Shown piece after piece: positions 31,311 through 42,438 of a stretch of 64,000 nt of DNA. Within the stretch, counting starts at the first letter, position 1. The number at the start of each line of letters is the position of its first letter. Location of the stretch: assembly GCA_021396245.1 (NCBI GenBank), contig WNYE01000035.1, positions 186,001 through 250,000 of the forward strand. Direction: 5' to 3'. A program made the position numbers and the translations under genes. The notes under the pieces were generated by a model. That model searched no databases, was not told the origin of the DNA, and saw nothing but the letters and a program-made list of their open reading frames with translations. This DNA is from Sporothrix humicola. Its lineage: Eukaryota > Ascomycota > Sordariomycetes > Ophiostomatales > Ophiostomataceae.

Positions 31311-31323
31311 CCCCCCCCCCCCC
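31311..31323 (+). repeat. Poly-C run (13)
   Basis: Uninterrupted run of 13 C in the leader of the zinc-finger gene; a second run of equal length lies at 31690-31702. Confidence 0.9.
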
Positions 31324-31689
31324 TTCTTCCCCCAAATTCTTCTCCCTTTGCGAGTTACCAAGAGGGGGACGAAGGAAGTCACCCACCCAAGCCAGGCTTG
31401 TTTGATCCTTGTAGTCCTGTCCCTCCTCCACCCGCAAGCTGGACGACGCTACCATTTGATCGAAACGGGGCTTTGTATTTCGTCCCATCCTCCTACTCAC
31501 TCACTCTTCTTCTTCAATCAATCTTTCTCCGCCTCGCGTCACTGTCCGTCTATTCTGCATTTTCCCTTTTCTTCTCATCTATTCCCCTTTTCGTCACTCT
31601 GCTCCATTCTGCGCGTGCTACCTGATATCCTCGTTACCCACCCAAAGTTCCAGAGTTGTATATACAAGGCAGACAACAGCCTCACCCCT

Positions 31690-31702
31690 CCCCCCCCCCC
31701 CC
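31690..31702 (+). repeat. Poly-C run (13)
   Basis: Second uninterrupted run of 13 C, about 90 bp before the zinc-finger gene start codon and followed by a T/C-rich tract. Confidence 0.9.
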
Positions 31703-31794
31703 TGGAACCGTCTTCGGTCCTCCTTTCTTCTTTTTTCTCTTTCTTTTTCTTCTCTTGATTCCCCCCTCCTTCTCCTCCTCTTCTGCCGTTCACA

Positions 31795-34700
31795 ATGTCT
31801 TCATATCCATTTCCAGACCTGCCTTCTGAGTTTGCAGAAAACGCAGCCGACGACATCAACAACCAGGAGCCTGGCACGCCCACCGGCGCAAGTCTTCTCT
31901 TCTCGCCGCCCATGTTGCACCACGCCGCCTCCTCGCCTGCCCTCAACAACGCAGACACTCCCGCCGAGTCTGTCGCCCTCAGTATCCACTACCAGTCAAG
32001 CGATTACAGTGAGTTTGACGTGGATAACACCGGCGACGACAACTACTTCAACGCCATCTTCGGCACCACAGGCGGCAACGCGCCCTCCTTTCTCGGCGAG
32101 GACGCAGGCAACTTCGACCCCTTTGGCGCCACCACCGCCGGCGCCTCACTTGCAGCAGGCAACCCACAGCCATATACGACGCCGGAGCCCATCTTCAACG
32201 ACATCAAGACATACCCCATAAGCCCCGATCAGACACCATCACTCAACGCCCCCACATCTCCAGACAACAACGCTGCCACCGCTGCCGCCCAGAAGAACGC
32301 GGCTCGCAATATTACTGCTGTGCCGGGCTTTGACGGCTCCATCTCACCACAGCAGCTCACAAAGGCTCCCACACCAACAGTCGCACCACAGCTGCAATCG
32401 TTGGTGAGCGACGCGGCAACACAACTCACGCCAGATACAACTAGCAGCGGCGGCAGCTTGGGCAACAACGACCGAAATAGCCTGTCTACAGAAGGAGGCG
32501 CCACAGCTACAACAGCGCCTCCCATGTCAAATCAGAACCCTCATGTCACGGTCTCGCTCTGGGGCAAAGACAGCGCCCTCCATGAGGAGAGCTATCTGTC
32601 GTCCAGCGAGATCAAGACAGAGCGCGCCGGCTCCAACGCTGGCGACAGCTATCAGCCTGAGACAGGCGCCCAGTCTGCCCGCCGGGGTATCGACCCTGCA
32701 AATAGATCCTCCATTGAGGTCAACAGCAGCATCAACGACGCTGCCGAGGCACGAAAGGTTGAGAAGCAGAATGCCGCTGTCAGCCAGTGGCTAGACTCGG
32801 CTGCTGGCGGTGAGCCCGATATTGAGGGCCCACCGACCGGCCCAGACGCTGCCTTTGAGGGTGTGTCGAGCCGCGATGTTGCCCTTGGCGGCGACACGGA
32901 GAACGTTGAGCAGGAGGGCCGCACATATTTCACTGGCAACGGAGGCCCAGTCACCGCCACTGACTACGAGATTATGCTGAAAAGCAGTGTGTGGGATAAT
33001 AGCCCCACTGTGCTGCCCATCGCACAAGGGTCGGCCCGTAACCAGCCCGAGACGTCACAAGCCGCCATTGAACGGTTTGAGCGAATGTACCACGACAACG
33101 CGTCCATTGTGTCGCGTGCTGCCACGTGGGGCACACGCCGGCGAAGCTTGCCTAGTATTGCCGATATCGAGGGTGTCACAAGCGGCAACTTCCTGAAGAA
33201 GCTTGCCATCAATCGCAACGAGCCGGCAAGGCGCCCCAGCATTCTCGACAACCTACGCACGAAGCTTGTGCGCAAGCCCAGCTCCAGCCAGCAGCTCAAG
33301 CGGTCGCGTGGCATTCCAGATGACGATGCATCCTCTTACTTTGCCGACCGGAGCTCCCCCGTCGACGATGGTCGCCGGGATAGCACTAAGAGCACAAGCA
33401 CACTTGGCCTCCCGCCACGGACACAGAGCTGGGGCAAGAACAAGCAGCCCATTCCGAGCATCAACACCGCCCTTGTCTCTATGGGCAGCAACATGGCCTC
33501 CGTTGGCGCGACTCACACTCGCAACGGCTCCATCAGCAGACCACATGCCGGCTCCGTCAGCCTCAGCCCGCCCCTCACGTCGCCCAAGAGCCCTCTGCTC
33601 AAGGTCGGCAACTCACTACGGCGGCCACGCAGCAAGTCGGATACCAAGGGAACGCTCGATAACCCGCACCCCAACCTGGTCCGCATGCTCAAGAAGACTG
33701 GCGGTCCGCCCATTGCGGCTCTTGCAACTGCCAATGCAACGCCCATGTTCCCCAGCCCTACCTCGGTTCCTGTCACCGGTGTTCCTGCACCAGTAGCTGC
33801 CCCCGCGCCTGCTCCCATCCAGATCCCTGCAACCCGTGTTGCTGTGATTGACCCAGATGACGAGGACGACGAGGATGACGAGACCTTTGATGATGGTGAT
33901 CTGAAGGCCGAGTCAGATGAGCTTATTGACAAGATCACGCCCGACTTCAACGGCTTCCGCGAGTTGGTCCTAGGCCTCAACCCAATGCTTGCAGATGTCA
34001 ACAACTACCTGGTCGACCGCATTGCTCATCAGCAGATTGTGCGGTATAAGGGCCTCCTCAACAGCCGCATCAAGCATCTTGGTCAGGTCAAGGGTCAGCT
34101 GTGCTCAAGCGGGCCGTTGTGCATTGCACAGGGCGGCTCTGCCGTTCTCATCGACAGCAAGGGTGCACCGCGTAGTGTCGACCCGATGTCCTCTACATTC
34201 GACGGGGAGGATGAGGATGTCTCTTCCCCTCTTGACGGCGCCATTAACGCGGAGAGCTTCCCCAAGTACATTCCCATGCCACCAACAACCACACTCCCGG
34301 CCGAATTCGAGTGTCAGCTCTGCTTCCAGAACAAGCGCTTCCAGAAGCCTTCGGATTGGACCAAGCACGTGCATGAGGACGTCCAGCCCTTCACTTGCAC
34401 GTGGGACCGCTGTCGCGATCCCAAAATTTTCAAGAGAAAGGCAGATTGGGTGCGTCACGAGAACGAAGGCCATCGCCATCTGGAGTGGTGGACATGCGAT
34501 GTCGAGGAGTGCCGACACACGTGCTATCGCCGTGACAACTTCCTGCAGCACCTGGTCCGCGAACACAAGTTCAACGAGCCAAAGCACAAGACCAAGGCGG
34601 CCATCAAGAAGTCGGGCGCGCCCGACCCGACCTGGCAGCGTGTGGAGCAGTGCCACGCCGAAACCACGGCGCGGCCACAAGACGAGCCCTGCCGCTTCTG

Positions 34701-35466
34701 CGCTAAGACGTTCCCTACGTGGAAGAAACTGACGGTGCATCTGGCTAAGCACATGGAACACATCAGCCTACCGCTATTGCGTCTCGTTGAGCGCAAGGAG
34801 GTCGAAGCAGATACGCTCATCAGCCCTGTGCAAGACCCGCCCCCACGGACGTTCGCACCGACCATGGCGTACGCCACCACCTCTGACGGCTCCCACCACG
34901 GCGGTATCACGGGTCTGTCGCCCAACTTGATGGCAACCGGCCAGGTACCTGGCGCTGGTCTGCACCACCACATAGGTGGCCAACCACTCGGCTACGGCCA
35001 GCCCGGCGCCCATGACCCCAACGCGTACATGTACCCCGCCGTCACGCAGGTGCAATACCAGCAGGCGGCGTACTACGGCCAGCCCCAGCAGCAGTTTGCT
35101 ACTGGCGGTGTGCTCCCCTCTCATATGCAGAGCCTAGATGCCGCAACCATGGACATGCAGTCCGGCTTTGCCGGCACACAGCAGGCCTATGGCGGCCATA
35201 TGCCCGTCACCACGGGTGGCTACCTTGGGGCAACTGGCAACCAGTACATTGCAGATCCGGTGGGGATGGTGGACACCTCGGGCTTCTCGACATTCTCAAA
35301 TACCAATGCCCTCGGTCTGCAGGCACCCATCGGCGGTGGCCAGCTGCAGTATGATGCGTCGATTGATCCATCGGTCGGCAGCGGCGAGCACTTCACCCCC
35401 CAGGGCTCAGTGTCTCCATTTCACCACTCGCCGCACCAGCCACAAGGCCAGTTCTACGGACAGTAA
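31795..35466 (+). CDS. Large C2H2 zinc-finger protein, intronless
   Basis: One uninterrupted exon of 1223 residues, starting at an ATG in the favourable context CACAATG. Zinc fingers cluster at residues about 840-990: ECQLCFQNKRFQKPSDWTKH; then FTCTWDRCRDPKIFKRKADW followed by VRHENEGH; then WTCDVEECRHTCYRRDNFLQ; and a last one beginning at Cys966, CRFCAKTFPTWKKLTVHLAKH in pieces. The spacing is irregular, as in many filamentous-fungal C2H2 regulators. The N-terminal 680 residues are S/T/P/N-rich and probably disordered. An acidic patch of Asp/Glu lies at about 685-705. The C-terminal 200 residues are rich in G, Q and Y. A nuclear DNA-binding regulator is likely; no named orthologue is claimed. 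A C/T-rich leader with two poly-C runs precedes it. Confidence 0.9.
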   Translation: MSSYPFPDLPSEFAENAADDINNQEPGTPTGASLLFSPPMLHHAASSPALNNADTPAESVALSIHYQSSDYSEFDVDNTGDDNYFNAIFGTTGGNAPSFLGEDAGNFDPFGATTAGASLAAGNPQPYTTPEPIFNDIKTYPISPDQTPSLNAPTSPDNNAATAAAQKNAARNITAVPGFDGSISPQQLTKAPTPTVAPQLQSLVSDAATQLTPDTTSSGGSLGNNDRNSLSTEGGATATTAPPMSNQNPHVTVSLWGKDSALHEESYLSSSEIKTERAGSNAGDSYQPETGAQSARRGIDPANRSSIEVNSSINDAAEARKVEKQNAAVSQWLDSAAGGEPDIEGPPTGPDAAFEGVSSRDVALGGDTENVEQEGRTYFTGNGGPVTATDYEIMLKSSVWDNSPTVLPIAQGSARNQPETSQAAIERFERMYHDNASIVSRAATWGTRRRSLPSIADIEGVTSGNFLKKLAINRNEPARRPSILDNLRTKLVRKPSSSQQLKRSRGIPDDDASSYFADRSSPVDDGRRDSTKSTSTLGLPPRTQSWGKNKQPIPSINTALVSMGSNMASVGATHTRNGSISRPHAGSVSLSPPLTSPKSPLLKVGNSLRRPRSKSDTKGTLDNPHPNLVRMLKKTGGPPIAALATANATPMFPSPTSVPVTGVPAPVAAPAPAPIQIPATRVAVIDPDDEDDEDDETFDDGDLKAESDELIDKITPDFNGFRELVLGLNPMLADVNNYLVDRIAHQQIVRYKGLLNSRIKHLGQVKGQLCSSGPLCIAQGGSAVLIDSKGAPRSVDPMSSTFDGEDEDVSSPLDGAINAESFPKYIPMPPTTTLPAEFECQLCFQNKRFQKPSDWTKHVHEDVQPFTCTWDRCRDPKIFKRKADWVRHENEGHRHLEWWTCDVEECRHTCYRRDNFLQHLVREHKFNEPKHKTKAAIKKSGAPDPTWQRVEQCHAETTARPQDEPCRFCAKTFPTWKKLTVHLAKHMEHISLPLLRLVERKEVEADTLISPVQDPPPRTFAPTMAYATTSDGSHHGGITGLSPNLMATGQVPGAGLHHHIGGQPLGYGQPGAHDPNAYMYPAVTQVQYQQAAYYGQPQQQFATGGVLPSHMQSLDAATMDMQSGFAGTQQAYGGHMPVTTGGYLGATGNQYIADPVGMVDTSGFSTFSNTNALGLQAPIGGGQLQYDASIDPSVGSGEHFTPQGSVSPFHHSPHQPQGQFYGQ

Positions 35467-36434
35467 ACTGGGCCAACTGAAGTAACTTCTTTTCTTTTTC
35501 TATTCTTTTTCTCCTTATATACATACCATTTTTTCCGCGTTCCTACGTTTGTTTGGGGCCTGAATTGTACGACTACCACAGCCTTTTTACCTTGCTTTTT
35601 CTTGGATATCTCTTTGCGTATTGTGCGCAAAATGACTCGGACACGATCAAATATGAAAGGATCATGACTTTTGGATTTCTTTTGCGAATTTTCCTACTTG
35701 CAATGTTACTGTTTGTCCATTTTCTCTCTTCTTCTCCACACCCGGATACGGCCTTTGCAACACATGCCATTTTCCATTTCATGATACTAGATTTCTTTTG
35801 GGTTTTGAATTCCCGAATCAACTATTTTCTGAAACTGTGCTTTCTTAAACATTTTTTGTCACTCTGGATATGCGATTATGATACTGCGATTGGATACCTT
35901 TTATGGTTATACCTTGGATACTCTGAAAACTCTGTCCTTTTGTACCTGGTTATTGGGAACGTTCGCTTTCATGTTCACCCCGAACAACGCATTACGGTGA
36001 CGAAAGATAGGAAGAGGGACCGTCACACCACAGTTCAGTCTATCCCAGCAACCCTGGTCGTTGGGGTTTATGCGATGAGGCTGAGTTGGGACGACATGGC
36101 CTGTGATGGCGGTAAGTGGATTCCACCGCTGAGAGATGCTTGCTGGGTTCGGCGATCATCAAAAGGACGGGGGTTGTGTCTTTATGTGAGCACAAGTTGT
36201 GGTTGTTGTTAATGCCTTTTGTCACATGGGCGGTCTCTGTTGGGCTATTAATTATTCATTAACAAATAAAGAAGGCGTAATAGAGTAGTCTAGAACGAAA
36301 AGAAGAAAAAATTGAATAAAAATAAAAATTATGAAGTCCTGAAACAGTGTAATATATTGTGTTATTGTTAGTTGAGAGTAAATATTATTTATAAAAAAAA
36401 AGTATCAAAGTTGCCGAAAACAGCAAAAAACAAC
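35467..36434. other. 3' region of the zinc-finger gene
   Basis: T-rich 3' flank. A 219-codon + strand frame (35553-36212) is hydrophobic because of T-richness and has no domain, so it is not called. From 36240 to 36420 the sequence is AT-rich. Confidence 0.45.
36425..36430 (-). terminator. Pol III terminator of tRNA-Met
   Basis: A run of six T on the - strand begins four bases after the tRNA 3' end, as expected for RNA polymerase III termination. Confidence 0.8.
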
Positions 36435-36538
36435 TGGGATCGGTGAGGCTCGAACTCACGACCTTAGGATGTGCCTATCTTCGGATACGGCTCATATCGC
36501 TATGAGACCTACGCGCTAGCCAACTGCGCCACGATCCC
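36435..36538 (-). tRNA. tRNA-Met (CAT), elongator type, with 30-nt intron
   Basis: The - strand folds as a complete tRNA. A 7-bp acceptor stem (GGGATCG/CGATCCC) and discriminator A frame a D arm with AGTTGGCTA, an anticodon loop CTCATAA and a T arm GTGAG-TTCGAGC-CTCAC. The anticodon is CAT. The 5' exon is 36538-36501 and the 3' exon 36470-36435, giving 74 nt mature. The intron (36500-36471) starts at the canonical position after base 37. It contains TATGAG, which can pair with CTCATA of the anticodon loop, the usual anticodon-intron interaction. The sequence is elongator rather than initiator methionine tRNA. Confidence 0.96.
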
Positions 36539-39500
36539 ATTTTGTTGCTTGTTATTGAGGTGGCTCACTAGTAACTCGGACTATATGGGGATGGGCTTTA
36601 TTCAGACTATTGGGGGTTGACGAGAGTTGAGAACTAACACAAACGGCGCTAGTCCAACTGCACCAAACTGACATAAGGTTGAGACTCTGTACTCCGTAAC
36701 TTCCACTGATTTCCTTTTATCATCAGTTATAAATGGGTTGTTGGCTCCTTCCCTTTTTTTTGTAGGTTTTAAAGTCATTCAATCGTCCTTACCTTTTATT
36801 CTGCCTGTTCTCTTGCAGCAACTTCCGCCGGCTCAGACCGCCAGATCAGCACTCGGCAAGAACGACCATGTGCCACTGCGGATCACTTGCCGTGGGTGGG
36901 AGTGAGCGAGCGAGCTGGAGGAAGGAATGGAAAAGGCAAAAGAAAAAAAAAGCAGTCAAAAGACCCAAAACTGCAAAGAAGAACAACGAAAGTTGAATCG
37001 TGCCGATCCACGGTGCGGGACAATGGCAAAGTATGAGAATACGAGAGAGATGCAGGGGGCACAGACATAAACGACGAGCAAAAAGAGAAGGGGGTTGCAC
37101 AACCTGAAGCACGCTCTGTTCTACCGAGAGGCTGTGACGTCGTCAAAATACAGGTGGACCAGTGATTGCGAGAGGCAGCGACAGTCGACTGCTCTTTCCT
37201 TGTGATCCTTGCGGAATGGCTTTATGGAGAAAGTCACTCGCCTGTAAAAATGTATGGGAGTCTACCTGCAACCATGAACCCCACGACGGAGACGACCCAG
37301 GCTCCTGGGTTTTATGCGTTGTTGCACCTTGAGGAAAAGAGACTTCATACCCTTGTACCGAACCAAGAGGAGACAATCCAGGGGCTGTGATGGGCAGGCT
37401 GTGAAGGCCGTGAGCGCAGAGCGGTGGGGGGGCGAGGACAATGACTTTCGTCCATTTGCGGCGTTGTTCAGTTGTCTTTGTCGTCACAATTGGAGAACAT
37501 AAATAAGTCTATCTCTCTTAATCCTTTTTGCTTCGATTTGAATCTTGGTCGAAGAGAACGAGAAAAAATAGAATTCAAGAGCACGCGGTCGCAGAGAAGA
37601 GAAGGCCCGCGATCACAGGGCCGGCCGCGGATTGAGGCCCGGCCAGGATTTGAGGCCCGGCCAGGATTTGAGGCCCGGCCAGGATCGCCGGCGCGTGCTT
37701 CTTCAAGCAAAGATGCGGGAAAGCACAGATTAGCAGAAAGTGATGCAGAAGAAGAGGGTAAAAAATAGAGTGCTGGCCAACCAGCATGTAAGAATTGCTG
37801 TCGATGCGAGTGGTTGCCGTTTCTGGGAGACCTCTCGTCCAACGAAGTGGTATTGAGAGGGAAGGAGGCCAGGAAGTGTTGTTGGTGGTGGGGGCCCAGG
37901 GGCTCTTTCCTTCCCCTGGCAGCTTACAACCTGTCCAACCACAGGTCGCGCTCCTGCCTTTTGGCCCCTCAACACCCACCACCCAAAACCGCCTTCTCCA
38001 GTTTCTCAGCCGCCACAGACTGTCTCTCTTTTCGTTCTCGCCCCGACCCCCTGCACGTTTCAGAATTCACAGAAACCCAGCCAAAGCCCACGGCACCACA
38101 AGACGCACAAGCGCTCGCTCGCAGACTCGACCTGCACCCTATTCTGGCTGCTCTTTTTCATCTTTCTTTTTGAGCTTCCCCAATCCCCTCCTCGTTTTTC
38201 TACTTCAAACACTTGCCAGAGACATATGTCGTATGCAGAAACATGAAAAAAGTCGGCAGCCAACAGGTGCAGCTTGCAGGATTTAGGACCAGGGGCTCTG
38301 TTTACTGGCTTCTAGCTGCATTCAACTCAAAGAGGCCTGCACCTGCACGCATGGCAGTTGGATGACAGGCGAATCCTACATACGGGCTCGCAACTTTTTG
38401 CATTCTAGCGCAGTGTTGGCATTTTCATCAGATGCCTCAGTTCTGGCTGGGCAATGCCGGCCTACGGTTGCTCGTCCCATGGACACTCGTGACGCCGGTC
38501 AAGATTGCGGATCTACCAGTGACAATGGGCACAAGTTGGGCAAAAAGAAAAGAGATGAGAGAGGAGCAAAGAAGAGCAGGCTGATCTGTCGTTCCTGGCC
38601 GAGGATCTTATGCTGCCCTGTCGGTCTCTTGCGAAGCTCCTCGGCAGGGGTCGAGTGGTCCCAGAAGCGGCAGAGACGACCCAACCGACAGGAAGACAGA
38701 AGAGGCTGAGTGTGTGATGTAAGAGAAAGGAGTGGAGGAAAAGAGGCAAAAGATACGACGTCCGACAAGTGCACGAGGAAGCTTTTGCAGGCTTGGCTGG
38801 CTTGACCTTTTTCTTTTCTTCTTTTTTTCTCTGAGTCTCTTCTCTCCTTAGTCCCCACTTACTCTTCTCCCAATGTATAGTTGTGCCCTCTTCTCACCCT
38901 GCAAAGCGTTTCGATATCGCAAAAGGGTGGTATTGGCCACCCCTGTTTGCTGCACCTGGTCCGGCCCAAAACTCTAAACTTGGACGACCGTTTCCTTGGA
39001 CCTCTCCTTGCCTGTCCTTTCTCGTTCTTTTCTTTCCCATCCTCTTATCCCAACCAGTCCTTCTTTTCTTCTCGTCTCCTGTCTGTCGTTTCCATCTCGT
39101 CTTGCTCTTTTGTTGTTTTTGGACCTCGCGACAGGACAACTCGCGATCATTTCGACAATATCAACAAAGACATTGTGAACAACGGCCTTTGTTGATGGAC
39201 GACCCGGCTTGATCTCGTTTTTTCTTTCACTTTCGCTTCTTTCCCTTCCATTCGTTCCAGGTTGACCCTCGGCCCTCCATTGTGTTCTCTTCGTCCTCAT
39301 CTTCTTTATTCTCTTCTCATCCTTTTTCTCTTTGATTTTATTTCTTTATTCTGCTGGCCATTTCGACTTTGTTCGCTTGCCGACGACCTTTTGTGATATT
39401 TTCTTTGTCTGCCTCGTTTTATAACAGCATTTTATTTACTTTCTTTGACCGATATTTCTCGACCGGCCTCGACAACAACCTGCGACACTTTTGACATTGA

Positions 39501-39681
39501 TACTTAACCTATATCTACAATTCTTGAATTTTTGCAATTCAATCCATCTCGACAATTTCTACGACCAAATCCTCTAACGAAAAACAATATCGACGACTTT
39601 CTACGATACGAGCACCTCTATTTACTCTGCTTTTAATCATCAGCCTCCATATCTCACATATCAATTCAAATCGCCATCAAT
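36539..39681. other. Intergenic region and leader of the FLC/TRP-like gene
   Basis: No gene is recognised between the tRNA and 39682. From about 38800 the + strand is rich in T and C tracts up to the start codon, consistent with a long transcript leader. A short minisatellite at 37634-37685 is listed separately. Confidence 0.5.
37634..37685. repeat. 18-bp minisatellite, about three copies
   Basis: The unit GAGGCCCGGCCAGGATTT is tandemly repeated from 37634, with two full copies and a third nearly complete. A GGCC-rich flank precedes it. It is a multiple of three and open on the - strand (repeating PGRASN), but the surrounding frame shows no protein family. Confidence 0.9.
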
Positions 39682-42438
39682 ATGACAAGAAACAGGCCGT
39701 CCAGCCTGCGCAGGCTGGCTCTGGCTGCCTCAATATGTCTCCACGTTGCTACGACCGCAGCTACGGATATTCTTCAGACGACCGGCTTCAACAACTGCGG
39801 CGGTAACGATACGACCGTCACTGTCCAAAAAGTCAACATCCAGTACAACAACGCCAACCAGACCGTCACGTTCGATGTCGCCGGCAGCAGCGCCAAAGTC
39901 CAGAATGTGACCGCCATCCTCAATGTCACGGCCTACGGCACCCAGGTCTACTCCAACTCCTTCAACCCGTGCTCTCCAAGCACATTTGTGCAGCAGCTGT
40001 GCCCTGTTCCCGCCGGCAGCTTTGCCGCGAGCGGCTCCCAAGCTATCCCGGCCGAGTTCGCCAACCAGGTCCCGGCCATTGCTTTCCAGATTCCTGATAT
40101 TGCTGCCCAAGCCACTCTGCAGCTCATGGCCATGGACGGCGACAACAAGGGCCAGGATGTGGCCTGCATCCAGTCGCAAGTGTCTAATGGCAAGACGACC
40201 GACATCCCCGCCGTCTCGTATGTGGCGGCCGGTGTTGCTGCTGCGGCTCTTGTTCTCAGCGGTGTTGGCGCCGTGGGAGCTGCGGTTGCTAGTGGCAGCA
40301 GTGCAGCAGCGGCCGGTGGCTCGTCTGTGGCCGGCATGGGCACAATCAGCCCCAGCTTCGGCGAGGTGTTTGGCTGGTTCCAGGGCATGGCTATGAACAG
40401 CATGCTCTCGGTCAACTACCCGCAGGTGTACCGCAGCTTTGCCAAGAATTTTGGCTTCTCGACGGGCCTGATCCCATGGAACCAGCTCCAGATCGCCATT
40501 GACGATTTCCGTGTCGCTACAGGCGGCAACCTGACCAACGACAGCGTGCAGTTTCTGCAGAACGCCACGCTCGTGTTCCCCGGTGGCTCGACGGCGACAC
40601 CCTCGCAGTCGTCGCTGAGCTTCCGCCTTGCTCGCAGCATCCTCGAGAGCCCCAAGATCCATCTGCTTGACCGCCGCTCGCACGCCCTGCTGCTGCGCGA
40701 GATTACGACAAGCATCAACGGCACAAACAGCGACGGTACCACCACCAGCTCCGACTCGACCGATGGTGGCGCGGTCAACACTGTCCGTGTGGCCGTCACT
40801 GGTATCCGCGCCTATGTCGAGCAGCTCAGCATCCCGTCGGCCAGCACATTTATGACCGTGCTTTTGATTGTTGCCATTGTTATTGCCGCCATCACTGTCG
40901 GCATCCTGCTGGTCAAGGTTGTGCTCGAGGCCTGGGCCCTGATCGGCCGCTTCCCCGAGTCGCTCTCTGGTTTCCGCAAGCACTACTGGCGCTCGATTGC
41001 CCGTGCCATCACCACCTTGATCCTGCTTCTGTATGGCGTGTGGGTGCTGTACTGCATGTTCCAGTTTACGCAAGGCGACTCGTGGGCCGCCAAGGTGCTT
41101 GCTGGCGTCACGCTCGGCATCTTTACCGGCGTCCTTGCCTTTTTCTCGTTCAAGATCTGGTACACGGCCCAGAAGCTGACGGAAGACGAGGGCGACGCTT
41201 CGGGTCTGTACGACGACAAGACGATTTGGACTAAGTACAGCCTGTTTTACGAGTCGTACCGCAAACAGTACTGGTGGGTCTTTGTGCCTGCCATTATCTA
41301 CATGTTCGCCAAGGGCATGGCTCTTGCTCTCGGCGACGGCCACGGCATGGCGCAGACCATTGCCCAGCTCGCCATTGAGGCGGTCATGCTCATTATGCTG
41401 CTGTGGAGCCGTCCCTACGAGCGCCGCTCGGGCAACGTCGTCAACATCCTGATCCAGGTCGTGCGTGTCCTGTCGGTTGTCTGCATCCTGGTGTTTGTCG
41501 AGGAGTTTGGCATTGCCGAGACCACGCAGACTGTGGCTGGTGTTGTTCTCATTGCCGTGCAGTCTGCCCTCAGCGGTATCCTGGCCATCTTGATTGCCTT
41601 CAACGCCATTGTTGCCTGCGTCAAGGAGAACCCGCACCGCAAGCGCCGCAAGGAGCTCGAAAAGGCCCGCGACACCGACAACCTGACACCGCTGGACGCC
41701 CGCAACTCGCTGCTCCAGGTTGGCCAGGTCAACAAGGAGCGCAGCAGCGGCAAGATGACACCGATCGACGAGGAGACCGCCAGCCTGTCGAGCGTCTCGG
41801 ACAAAAAGACGGATATGGCAGCGGTGCCACCGTTGACGACAGCAGCCAACTCAAGCCTCACCGTTCCACGGTTCCCGCCTGCCCGCCAGGCATCGACCGT
41901 CTCCAGCACACTGTCCGCCTCTTCGGGTGCCGTGCTGATCGGCCTGGCCTCGTCTGCACCCGATGCGCGGTCCTTGACGCCCAGCAACAGCAACGCCAAT
42001 GCCCCCAACTTCTCGTCGCGGCTGCAGTACAGCGGGAGCCGGCGGGCAGTCAACCAAAGCGGCGGCGGCGGCGGCGAGAGTCTTCTGGGCGATATGGCGC
42101 CCATGGGCCGCTCGGACCCGGCTGATATGCGCCAGCCGACACTGCCCAACCTTGGCGGCGTTAACGGCAACAACAACAACAGCCCGCGCGGCCCGCCAAT
42201 GCGGAACCAGACCTACAATGGCCAGGGCTACCGCCCGGCATTCAACAATCCTGGCCCCAACTACCAGCGCCGGAGCAACTCTTACTCGCCATTCCCACCG
42301 CAACAGCAGCAGCAGCAATACAACGGTGGCGGCTACATGCCATATAACGCCATCCCGAGTAACTACGGGAATGGGAACGGCAACGGCAACTTCAACGGCA
42401 GTTATGGACCTTATCGTGGACCGCCGAGAGGATACTGA
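39682..42438 (+). CDS. FLC/TRP-like membrane protein (ML-like domain plus TRP region)
   Basis: Intronless, 918 residues. A signal peptide (about residues 1-28, RRLALAASICLHVATTAAT) leads into an ML/MD-2-like luminal domain (about 30-170) with the expected cysteines, for example FNNCGG, FNPCSPS and QQLCPVP. A multi-pass TRP-like region extends from about residue 180 to 650, with segments such as TFMTVLLIVAIVIAAITVG and HKYWR-type basic loops. This architecture matches yeast FLC1-3 flavin carriers and Pkd2-like proteins, which affect FAD transport into the ER, calcium homeostasis and cell-wall integrity. The long cytosolic tail (650-918) is rich in S/T, then Q, N and G, with CAG/AAC-type codon repeats near the end. 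It is the gene's most variable part. Confidence 0.9.
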   Translation: MTRNRPSSLRRLALAASICLHVATTAATDILQTTGFNNCGGNDTTVTVQKVNIQYNNANQTVTFDVAGSSAKVQNVTAILNVTAYGTQVYSNSFNPCSPSTFVQQLCPVPAGSFAASGSQAIPAEFANQVPAIAFQIPDIAAQATLQLMAMDGDNKGQDVACIQSQVSNGKTTDIPAVSYVAAGVAAAALVLSGVGAVGAAVASGSSAAAAGGSSVAGMGTISPSFGEVFGWFQGMAMNSMLSVNYPQVYRSFAKNFGFSTGLIPWNQLQIAIDDFRVATGGNLTNDSVQFLQNATLVFPGGSTATPSQSSLSFRLARSILESPKIHLLDRRSHALLLREITTSINGTNSDGTTTSSDSTDGGAVNTVRVAVTGIRAYVEQLSIPSASTFMTVLLIVAIVIAAITVGILLVKVVLEAWALIGRFPESLSGFRKHYWRSIARAITTLILLLYGVWVLYCMFQFTQGDSWAAKVLAGVTLGIFTGVLAFFSFKIWYTAQKLTEDEGDASGLYDDKTIWTKYSLFYESYRKQYWWVFVPAIIYMFAKGMALALGDGHGMAQTIAQLAIEAVMLIMLLWSRPYERRSGNVVNILIQVVRVLSVVCILVFVEEFGIAETTQTVAGVVLIAVQSALSGILAILIAFNAIVACVKENPHRKRRKELEKARDTDNLTPLDARNSLLQVGQVNKERSSGKMTPIDEETASLSSVSDKKTDMAAVPPLTTAANSSLTVPRFPPARQASTVSSTLSASSGAVLIGLASSAPDARSLTPSNSNANAPNFSSRLQYSGSRRAVNQSGGGGGESLLGDMAPMGRSDPADMRQPTLPNLGGVNGNNNNSPRGPPMRNQTYNGQGYRPAFNNPGPNYQRRSNSYSPFPPQQQQQQYNGGGYMPYNAIPSNYGNGNGNGNFNGSYGPYRGPPRGY

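Larger units (their letters stand above)
25561..31794. other. 6.2-kb gene-poor region
   Basis: I find no gene that I can name. Weak coding-looking pieces occur on the - strand at 27259-27507 (LHYCMEHFRVHRRALLETG) and 27627-27760 (SFLELIKTGSVTKAELGDV), without a consistent exon structure. A 281-codon + strand frame at 28495-29340 lacks an initial ATG and any domain. The right-hand 500 bp is a C/T-rich leader of the zinc-finger gene. Two repeat arrays are listed separately. Confidence 0.45.

Noticed and set aside
39730..41637. 635-codon - strand frame
   Set aside because: Antisense shadow of the FLC/TRP-like gene, with no recognisable protein.
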